Virus record (IMG/VR): IMGVR_UViG_3300024226_000001
Location: 96,907 to 160,906 of that record
From: a virus
Length of the DNA stretch: 64,000 bases
Strand: one strand, 5' to 3'
The notes below the pieces were generated by a model. The model did no database searches. It was given only the letters and a program-made list of their open reading frames with translations, and was not told the origin of the DNA. Below are positions 58,809-64,000 of this stretch, piece by piece (within the stretch, counting starts at the first letter, position 1; each line of letters starts with the position of its first letter). The translations under genes were made by a program, and so were the position numbers.

Positions 58809-59292
58809 AAAAGGTAAAATAGTATTAGTAGGAAAGGCAGCCGCTGGAAAAGATTATTTAAGAACTAGATATGAAAATAGAGGTTTCGTTTTTGGAGTCT
58901 CTTATACTACTCGTCCTCCTCGTAAGAAGGCAAACGAACAAGAAGGAGTAGACTACTATTTTGTAAACGAAGATAGCTTTAAAAACATGATCGATAATGA
59001 TGAATTCGTTGAGTATCAAAAATTTAACGGATGGTATTACGGAATCACAAAGGAAGAATTTGAAAGATGTGACGTAATGATTTTAAATGCGGAAGCAGTC
59101 GATTTATTAAATGAAGAATATCGAAGCAGATGCTTTGTAACTTATATAGATATACCAATTGACGTAAGAAGATCAAGGATCATAGAAAGAAACGACCCAG
59201 ATGACAATTTTGAAAGAAGAATTCAGGCTGATGAAGATCAATTTAGAAACTTTTTCAATTATGATTGTAGAATAACTAACCACAACTTTTAA
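58801..59292 (+). CDS. gmk: guanylate kinase-like nucleotide kinase
   Basis: 163 residues, shorter than cellular Gmk (~205). P-loop GKAAAGKD (12-19), SYTTRPPRKKANEQEGVDYY (GMP-binding Arg, Tyr and Glu), FVEYQKFNGWYYGITKEEF and a C-terminal RRSRIIERNDPDDN lid. It probably phosphorylates GMP/dGMP to feed dNTP synthesis together with NrdAB and dUTPase. The second lid helix is reduced compared with the bacterial enzyme. Confidence 0.85.
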   Translation: MHKKGKIVLVGKAAAGKDYLRTRYENRGFVFGVSYTTRPPRKKANEQEGVDYYFVNEDSFKNMIDNDEFVEYQKFNGWYYGITKEEFERCDVMILNAEAVDLLNEEYRSRCFVTYIDIPIDVRRSRIIERNDPDDNFERRIQADEDQFRNFFNYDCRITNHNF

Positions 59293-59314
59293 AACAACAA
59301 TAAATAATAATAAG

Positions 59315-59827
59315 ATGGCAGATTTAAAGATGAACTTATCACAACTAGAAACAAAGAGAGACGAACTTATCAAAGAAATTGATGCGACTTCAAAGGATAT
59401 GACTAATAAAACCTATGATGTTGATTTCGTAAGTAACGCTAATATTAACAAAACATTATCTCATCTAGATAAAAATTACAAATGGACAGTTAAGAATGCT
59501 GCTCTTTTAATTAATCTTCACGAAGCTCTAAAGGCTGAAAAAACTAGAATTTCAAAAGAAGGTGGCGATGCAATAGTAGCCCTAAAAACAGTTCCACTTA
59601 ATACACTATACAGTGCTCTGACAACACTTGAAGGAACAGGCGTATCTCAGGCAAAAGCATTTACAACTCTTCTTACACAGGTAGGTTTCAATATTAGTGA
59701 AGCCATGAAAACTATGCAGGAATCAAATAAAGAAATACAAACTCTTCATGTTTCTTTAGCTGAAGTTGAAAAAGAAATAGAAGAGAATAACGTAGAAACA
59801 GTAACACCGGATGAAGTTAGCAAGTAA
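59315..59827 (+). CDS. hypothetical helical protein
   Basis: 170 residues, N- and C-terminal coiled coils (LSQLETKRDELIKEIDATSK; ESNKEIQTLHVSLAEVEKEI), central helical domain. No family recognised. It overlaps the next gene by 17 bp; both may form a complex. Confidence 0.55.
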   Translation: MADLKMNLSQLETKRDELIKEIDATSKDMTNKTYDVDFVSNANINKTLSHLDKNYKWTVKNAALLINLHEALKAEKTRISKEGGDAIVALKTVPLNTLYSALTTLEGTGVSQAKAFTTLLTQVGFNISEAMKTMQESNKEIQTLHVSLAEVEKEIEENNVETVTPDEVSK

Positions 59828-60326
59828 ATCTAAAAACAGATTAGAACTCTTAGACGTAATTCAAGAAGGAATTACGGTCGAAGATACGACTCTATCTGTT
59901 GAAAAGATTAAGCAATTAGCCTATCCTAGCCTTTTAGAAAAGGTAAGTGGATGGGTTACTGAAAAGAAAGGTTTTAGCGGAGGTCTTGCAAAAGAGAAAG
60001 CTAAAACAATGATTAAATTTGATAGTAGTAAAACAACGGGTGCAAGAAGCATGCATTTTATGGGAACTACTAACAAGCCCACTCTCACCGTAGAGAGTGC
60101 TGGAATTAAGGTTGCTATAGAATTTATTAAAGGAGATAGAGGCTCAGATTTAAGAGAAGCCATCGGACAATCGATGATATACTCAACAGCGTATGATTTT
60201 GTAATGTGTGTATTTTTAGATTCAACTGATGATAAAAGAATTAAAGGAGGATCTTCTTCAATCACAGAACATTATTTTTTAAACAACCTTTGGGATAATT
60301 TTAACGTAAAGTTTACATTAGTATAA
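59811..60326 (+). CDS. hypothetical protein with restriction-nuclease-like core
   Basis: 171 residues. The segment AGIKVAIEFIKGDRGSDLRE, then AIGQSMIYSTAYDFVMCVFL, resembles the ExK...GQ..Y pattern of PD-(D/E)XK proteins, which often bind or cut DNA. The first Asp of the motif is not obvious, so it may be inactive or a false match. It follows the coiled-coil protein with a 17-bp overlap. Confidence 0.5.
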   Translation: MKLASKSKNRLELLDVIQEGITVEDTTLSVEKIKQLAYPSLLEKVSGWVTEKKGFSGGLAKEKAKTMIKFDSSKTTGARSMHFMGTTNKPTLTVESAGIKVAIEFIKGDRGSDLREAIGQSMIYSTAYDFVMCVFLDSTDDKRIKGGSSSITEHYFLNNLWDNFNVKFTLV

Positions 60327-60336
60327 CAAACCATAT

Positions 60337-60867
60337 ATGCAAATATTCGTAACATCAAACCAACAGTTTGGGAGACCTGGGGCTATCAAGAAGTATGATA
60401 GGCCCTTTTCTTCGCTAGAAGAAATGAATGAAACATTAATAGAAAACTGGAACCTTACAGTTTCACCCGAAGATGTAGTATATGTTTTAGGTAATTTTGG
60501 ATGGGATCCGACCACCGTAGAGAACTGTATTAATACATTAAATGGCCATATATATTTTATAGAAGGAGAATTTGATAAAGCGACTGTTGACGTTTCTATG
60601 CTTCCTAACGCAGATAAGAAGATGGAAGAAATAGGACAAATAGACTTTTTACCAGAAATGGACGCATGTATGTCTTATTGGCCTCTTTCAATTTGGCCTG
60701 GTAAATACTTATTAAGCGGTCATCCTTCTAAGAAAATTAAAACAAGTCCTTCTAAAAAGATAATTAACGTATCATGTGACCAATGGTCTTATAAACCAGT
60801 TAACATAAAATCACTGATAGGGTTGTTCGAGGAAAATAATTTGAAAAAAAGTGAAAATAAACAGTAA
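60337..60867 (+). CDS. degenerate metallophosphoesterase (predicted pseudo-enzyme)
   Basis: 176 residues matching a common phage calcineurin-like phosphoesterase in length and in non-catalytic signature (RPFSSLEEMNETLIENWN, LNGHIYFI, DQWSYKPVN), but nearly every metal ligand is changed: SDTHFGH to SNQQFGR (7-13), GDF to GNF (52-54), GNHD to GEFD (77-80), the HYP motif to SYWP, and GHxH to GHPS (128-131). It should not bind two metals. The frame is intact, so the protein is kept for another function, perhaps binding a nucleotide or sequestering a partner. Confidence 0.75.
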   Translation: MQIFVTSNQQFGRPGAIKKYDRPFSSLEEMNETLIENWNLTVSPEDVVYVLGNFGWDPTTVENCINTLNGHIYFIEGEFDKATVDVSMLPNADKKMEEIGQIDFLPEMDACMSYWPLSIWPGKYLLSGHPSKKIKTSPSKKIINVSCDQWSYKPVNIKSLIGLFEENNLKKSENKQ

Positions 60868-60871
60868 AAAG

Positions 60872-60912
60872 TTTTTTTATCTCAGATATTTTGCTTATAT
60901 TAGTATAGTAAT
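60872..60912 (+). promoter_or_regulatory. early-type promoter box, copy 5
   Basis: TTTTTTTATCTCAGATATTT then TGCTTATATTAGTATAGTAA and T, 25 bp before the ECF sigma gene. The preceding GAAAATAAACAGTAAAAAG is identical to the sequence before copy 6. Confidence 0.75.
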
Positions 60913-60937
60913 TAATTAAAAACCAAAAATATAACGT

Positions 60938-61537
60938 ATGGCTACCTACAAACAACTAACTCAAAACTTTCTAGAAACAGGATCAGATCAAGACTTCGCA
61001 GCTCTTTACAACAAGATAAAGCCAGGTCTAACTTCGTACATTTACAAAATAGTTAAAGATCGTGAAATGGCAGAAGACATTGCAGTAAACACATTAACTA
61101 AGATGTGGACCAAAATAGAACAATATAACCCAAGTTACGGAATTACTACTTGGTTATATAGAATCGCATTTAACGACTCTTTAGGTTATATTAAAAAAAG
61201 AAATCAAACTACGTCTTTGAGTAAATTATCAGAATATGGTGTAGAAGTAAGTGGCACTGGATCAGTTTCAAATACTCTAAAAGATTTAGTCTTAGATCAT
61301 GAAGAAAAAACTGAACAAGATTATCTAGAAGAAGATGACGCTCTTCAAGACAAATACATTAAAACTCTAGAAGCTATGCAAAATCTAAAAGAAATGTATA
61401 GAGATATTCTAGTAGACAGAATGGTAAATCATATGAAATATGACCAACTAGCAACTAAATATAAACTTCCACTGCAGACTATTAAAAATAGAATTCGTAG
61501 AGGTAAAGCTTTAATCGTTGAAGCTGTAGAAAAATAA
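60938..61537 (+). CDS. ECF-type sigma factor
   Basis: 199 residues. Region 2 covers about 18-90 (FAALYNKIKPGLTSYIYKIV, MAEDIAVNTLTKMWTKIEQY, TWLYRIAFNDSLGYIKKRN) and region 4 about 150-195 (YRDILVDRMVNHMKYDQLAT, then LPLQTIKNRIRRGK helix-turn-helix). An acidic linker joins them. It should redirect host RNA polymerase to a phage promoter class. The genome also has a gp55-like factor at 25497, so two phage sigma factors may act in sequence. Its own promoter is an early-type box. Confidence 0.88.
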   Translation: MATYKQLTQNFLETGSDQDFAALYNKIKPGLTSYIYKIVKDREMAEDIAVNTLTKMWTKIEQYNPSYGITTWLYRIAFNDSLGYIKKRNQTTSLSKLSEYGVEVSGTGSVSNTLKDLVLDHEEKTEQDYLEEDDALQDKYIKTLEAMQNLKEMYRDILVDRMVNHMKYDQLATKYKLPLQTIKNRIRRGKALIVEAVEK

Positions 61538-61556
61538 ATATGAAAGGAAGCACAAC

Positions 61557-61757
61557 ATGCAAGAAGGAAAGAAGAATGACCCAGAGTTTGTGTTCTGTTA
61601 TTGGGACGAATTTAAACCTAACGTAGAAAAAGATGATAGTAGTAGTTTACAAGAAGAGCAAGACGGCAAAGAAATTATACATGACGGTATTCGAAAACGA
61701 AGCAACACCGGACAGGATAATAAATGCGAAAGCAAGAAAGCCTCTGATTCCGAATGA
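61557..61757 (+). CDS. hypothetical small acidic protein
   Basis: 66 residues, beginning MQEGKKNDPEFVFCYWDEFK and then very hydrophilic. The last ~25 residues overlap the next gene in another frame and look less natural, so the true extent of use is uncertain. Start 19 bp after the sigma factor stop. Confidence 0.4.
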   Translation: MQEGKKNDPEFVFCYWDEFKPNVEKDDSSSLQEEQDGKEIIHDGIRKRSNTGQDNKCESKKASDSE

Positions 61758-61845
61758 ATATGAAATCGTAGAGTTAGGAATGGGATCAAGTTTTATTAAG
61801 TGGTATAAAGATAAGCATAAAATTAAAAAACATGAATTGGCGTAA
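61681..61845 (+). CDS. hypothetical small protein
   Basis: 54 residues from ATG 61681 (MTVFENEATPDRIINAKARK...). The C-terminal part IPNEYEIVELGMGSSFIKWY looks like a genuine beta-alpha pattern. A longer in-frame start at 61633 would overlap the previous gene further. It overlaps the following 46-residue gene by 14 bp. Confidence 0.55.
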   Translation: MTVFENEATPDRIINAKARKPLIPNEYEIVELGMGSSFIKWYKDKHKIKKHELA

Positions 61846-61972
61846 TCAAATTGACGAATGGGACGAAGAATTTTACGAAGATCGTCCTAGGAAGGGTAAA
61901 TTGCCTAAAATGAAAGACGTTGAAAAATCGCTAGCAAGCAAAAAAAGAAAAGATATTGAAAATAAACAGTAA
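61832..61972 (+). CDS. hypothetical small protein
   Basis: 46 residues (MNWRNQIDEWDEEFYEDRPR...), acidic then basic, ending ENKQ like the dead phosphoesterase at 60867. The shared ENKQ end comes from a duplicated DNA segment that includes the following early promoter box. Overlaps the previous gene by 14 bp. Confidence 0.55.
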   Translation: MNWRNQIDEWDEEFYEDRPRKGKLPKMKDVEKSLASKKRKDIENKQ

Positions 61973-61976
61973 AAAG

Positions 61977-62017
61977 TTTTTTTATCTCAGAAATTTTGCT
62001 TATATTAGATAAGTAAT
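61977..62017 (+). promoter_or_regulatory. early-type promoter box, copy 6
   Basis: TTTTTTTATCTCAGAAATTT then TGCTTATATTAGATAAGTAA and T, 14 bp before the nucleotidase ATG. Confidence 0.72.
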
Positions 62018-62031
62018 TAATTAAACAAGTA

Positions 62032-62589
62032 ATGAATCATCAAGAAACATCAATAGAAAAATTAGAATCAGCTCCTCAAAGTACAACTGAGAAAGCAATC
62101 GATACTCTATTTTCTGTACTATGTTCTTCTTCTAAAAAAAGCAAGAAGATAGTTTACGTGGATATGGATGGCGTCTTAGTAGATTTACATGCAAAACTCA
62201 GAGAATATCCTGAAGACGTTGTAAAATCTCTAGGAAACGATATTGATAAATTACCTGCTCTTTTCCTCGATCCTCCTCCAATGGAAGGTGCGATTGAAGC
62301 CTTTAACATTCTTTGTTCTTTATTCGATGTGTATATTCTATCAACTGCACCTTGGGATAATCCTGAAGCTTTAATGCACAAAAGACTATGGGTTGAAAAG
62401 CATCTAGGAAAAAATGCATATAAAAGATTAATTCTTTCTCACAACAAACATTTAAATGTTGGAGACTTTTTAATCGATGATAGAACTGCAAACGGAGCTG
62501 GTCAATTTACAGGAGAACATATTCATTTTGGAACAGAAAAATGGCCAGATTGGAAGGCTACTTTAGACTATCTTATACCTCACGCTTAA
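62032..62589 (+). CDS. 5'(3')-deoxyribonucleotidase (HAD family)
   Basis: 185 residues. After a ~38-residue leader, IVYVDMDGVLVDLHAKLREY (HAD motif I, 40-59), ILSTAPWDNPEALMHKRLWV (motif II, about 103-122), LSHNKH and FLIDDRTANGAG (motif III) match cytosolic deoxyribonucleotidases. It dephosphorylates dNMPs and can adjust pools or exclude an unwanted base during phage DNA synthesis. It is driven by early box 6 and is convergent with the reverse gene that follows. Confidence 0.85.
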   Translation: MNHQETSIEKLESAPQSTTEKAIDTLFSVLCSSSKKSKKIVYVDMDGVLVDLHAKLREYPEDVVKSLGNDIDKLPALFLDPPPMEGAIEAFNILCSLFDVYILSTAPWDNPEALMHKRLWVEKHLGKNAYKRLILSHNKHLNVGDFLIDDRTANGAGQFTGEHIHFGTEKWPDWKATLDYLIPHA

Positions 62590-62950
62590 ATATAAGCTTA
62601 ATCCAGTTATATCTTTTTCTGGATTCTAAGTATTTATAATTCTTTTCATTGGCATACGCTTCTCTTTCAAATGAGATGTTACGGTATGCTCCGGTTCCAT
62701 AGATGAACAATTTTATAAACCATTCAGTAACATATAGAATATAGAAAGGAATCACTAAAAGTTCTTCCTGCTGCTTTATATGTATAGATTCATGATTAAT
62801 AATCCTCTTCGCTCTTCCTCTCCACCATTTACCAGAATCATACTTTTCTCTTAGAACGATAAAGGGCCAAAGGGTAATTCCTCCAATTGACATAAACCAG
62901 CTTACTGCGTTTAAAAATCTGTCACTATATTTAATAATCGGTGTTTTCAT
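62573..62950 (-). CDS. membrane-associated metallopeptidase-like protein
   Basis: 125 residues from the Met at 62950; an in-frame Met at 62983 is also possible. RIINHESIHIKQQEELLVIP contains an HExxH zinc motif (HESIH), and SFEREAYANEKN downstream could supply the third ligand Glu, as in gluzincins. Hydrophobic helices flank the motif (about 12-27 and 66-80), so it probably sits at the membrane. Small proteins of this pattern occur in Flavobacteriia. The other reverse-strand gene in the window shares its ATACTATATG start context. Confidence 0.65.
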   Translation of the reverse strand: MKTPIIKYSDRFLNAVSWFMSIGGITLWPFIVLREKYDSGKWWRGRAKRIINHESIHIKQQEELLVIPFYILYVTEWFIKLFIYGTGAYRNISFEREAYANEKNYKYLESRKRYNWIKLIFKREV

Positions 62951-63041
62951 ATAGTATATATCAGATATATAACCTAAGCCCACGTCAGAACGCTGACATT
63001 TAACTTCTTGGGCAGAAATCTATTAAACACTTTTTTTACAA

Positions 63042-64000
63042 ATGCTGAAATACTCAATGATAGCCTTTCTGGGGCTTTTCCTAGTTACTAGCGCCTATGC
63101 GCAAACCTGTGATTTAACACTCATAAGTCAAACACCACCTGCCACAACAGAAGATGACCATTCTTTTGTAATTGAATTTGTTAATGCAGAAAATTGTGGA
63201 TGTAATGAATTTACTCAATACGATGGAAATACTTGCGATGGCAATGGGTCTAGTTCCGTAAATAATAATGAAAATGTATCTCATCTTGTTTTTGGTATTC
63301 ATTATGTAAATGAAATCACTGGAGAAGACTTAGGAGAAAACACAGATTGTACTTCTACAACATTTCATCCAGGTTGGTCATATACTAATGTTACAAATTG
63401 GGGTGGTTGGGAAACTGGCGATGTTGTTACTATTAATATAAATCCACCATTTGCTTGGGAATGTATTTTAGCCACACCTCTTGAGGGATATTGTTGGGAA
63501 GTAGTAATTTGGCAAATTAATTTATCACAAACGGCAGGTTATGATGATTTTCCAGATAATGGATGGACTGTTGGCAATAGTTTTAATCAGACACAGACAT
63601 ATCCTGATATTAATATAGATGATAATAGAATAGCTGTTTGCTACGATCCTTGTGTACCTGACACTATAATCGAATACATTACTGATACGATTTACATAGA
63701 AACTATCGATACCCTTTATGTAACTAATACTATTATTGAATATGTAGACAATTTTATTACTGATACTCTTTATGTAGAAACCATTGACACGGTATACGTT
63801 GATGTTGAAGTTTTCGTTGAGGTTTTTATCACCGATACTATTACTGAAATTGAGTACATTACAGAATATGTTACTGACACTCTTTTTATTACAACTGTCG
63901 ATACAGTTGAAGTTATTGTATATGAATTCTTAACAGATACGGTTTATGAGTATATTTCTATTGATTGTGAAACTGGATTAGAATGTATTGATGATCCTGG
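63042..64000 (+). CDS. secreted repeat-containing protein, 3'-truncated by window edge
   Basis: 319 codons visible, no stop before the window end. The N-terminus MLKYSMIAFLGLFLVTSAYA|Q is a Sec signal peptide of Bacteroidota type. A Cys- and Trp-rich globular domain follows (about 22-205; CGCNEF, FHPGWSYTNVTNWGGWETGD), and then from about 207 a run of TDTxYxExxDTxYV repeats (ITDTIYIETIDTLYVT and variants, at least six), which look like a beta-strand stalk. A secreted or surface stalk protein is unusual for a T4-like phage. It might act on neighbouring cells, block superinfection or be an acquired host gene. Confidence 0.75.
   Translation, partial: MLKYSMIAFLGLFLVTSAYAQTCDLTLISQTPPATTEDDHSFVIEFVNAENCGCNEFTQYDGNTCDGNGSSSVNNNENVSHLVFGIHYVNEITGEDLGENTDCTSTTFHPGWSYTNVTNWGGWETGDVVTININPPFAWECILATPLEGYCWEVVIWQINLSQTAGYDDFPDNGWTVGNSFNQTQTYPDINIDDNRIAVCYDPCVPDTIIEYITDTIYIETIDTLYVTNTIIEYVDNFITDTLYVETIDTVYVDVEVFVEVFITDTITEIEYITEYVTDTLFITTVDTVEVIVYEFLTDTVYEYISIDCETGLECIDDP

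Noticed and set aside
60078-60097. ACTCTC/GAGAGT hairpin inside the gene at 59811
   Set aside because: Short, no T-run, mid-gene; no reason to think it is regulatory.
1-64000. Prophage or integrated element with attachment sites or integrase
   Set aside because: No integrase, attachment repeat or host housekeeping gene is visible; gene content is that of a lytic T4-like phage.

Overview
The window is part of the genome of a T4-like (contractile-tailed, tevenvirus-type) bacteriophage, probably infecting a Bacteroidota/Flavobacteriia host. The phage assignment rests on a nearly complete set of recognisable T4 orthologues: gp43, gp44, gp45, gp41, gp46, gp47, UvsX, RNase H, gp55, gp4, gp15, gp20, gp21/22, gp23, gp14-like, gp16, gp17, gp18, gp19, gp26/51 and alpha-glucosyltransferase. 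The host assignment is inference. The DNA is AT-rich, starts are preceded by A-rich leaders instead of Shine-Dalgarno sequences, and the one clear Sec signal peptide ends in the 'AYA|Q' style common in Bacteroidota.

Layout. 1-2951: late proteins of unknown role, two with capsid-targeting-like N-termini. 3019-8392: metabolic and early genes (methylglyoxal synthase, cytidylyltransferase-like, RmlB, a putative nuclease, T4 alpha-glucosyltransferase homologue). 8429-22339: nucleotide metabolism and replication/recombination (dUTPase, DNA polymerase N-half, NrdB, NrdA, sliding clamp, polymerase C-half, UvsX, 2OG oxygenase, gp41, gp47, gp46). 22376-34194: late head genes (AAA ATPase, gp15, gp55 sigma, gp4, portal, core protein, protease-scaffold fusion, major capsid, internal protein). 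34186-38114: a reverse-strand gene, clamp loader, RNase H and unknowns. 38156-51057: neck, terminase, sheath, tube, tail chaperones and tape measure. 51131-62589: a membrane protein, tRNA-Ser and tRNA-Asp, then a dense run of small early genes with PspC, nuclease, RmlC, 3'-phosphatase, Fpg/Nei, quinone reductase-like, epimerase, guanylate kinase, a dead phosphoesterase, an ECF-type sigma factor and a deoxynucleotidase. 62573-64000: a reverse metallopeptidase-like gene and the start of a secreted, repeat-containing protein that leaves the window.

Regulation can be read from three repeated boxes. (1) A ~40-bp early-type box (T7-ATCTCAG, then TTTTGCTTATATTAGTATAGTAAT) occurs six times, once fused to a terminator. 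(2) A shorter AGTATAATA / GTAGAATAATAA box precedes several replication and metabolic genes. (3) An (A/G)ATATATA box, resembling the T4 late promoter TATAAATA, sits about 25-40 bp upstream of most structural genes. The genome carries both the factor (gp55-like) and the clamp (gp45) that drive T4 late transcription.

The most unusual points are: a B-family DNA polymerase split between motifs A and B with nrdB, nrdA and the clamp gene in between; a protease-scaffold fusion with a likely internal start; a CUU-UAA +1 frameshift candidate joining gp26- and gp51-like tail chaperones; a family of N-terminal targeting peptides ending in (I/L/V)-x-E; a phosphoesterase that has lost its metal ligands; a zincless Fpg/Nei; and two promoter systems. 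All assignments were made by eye from conserved motifs; no database search was run.
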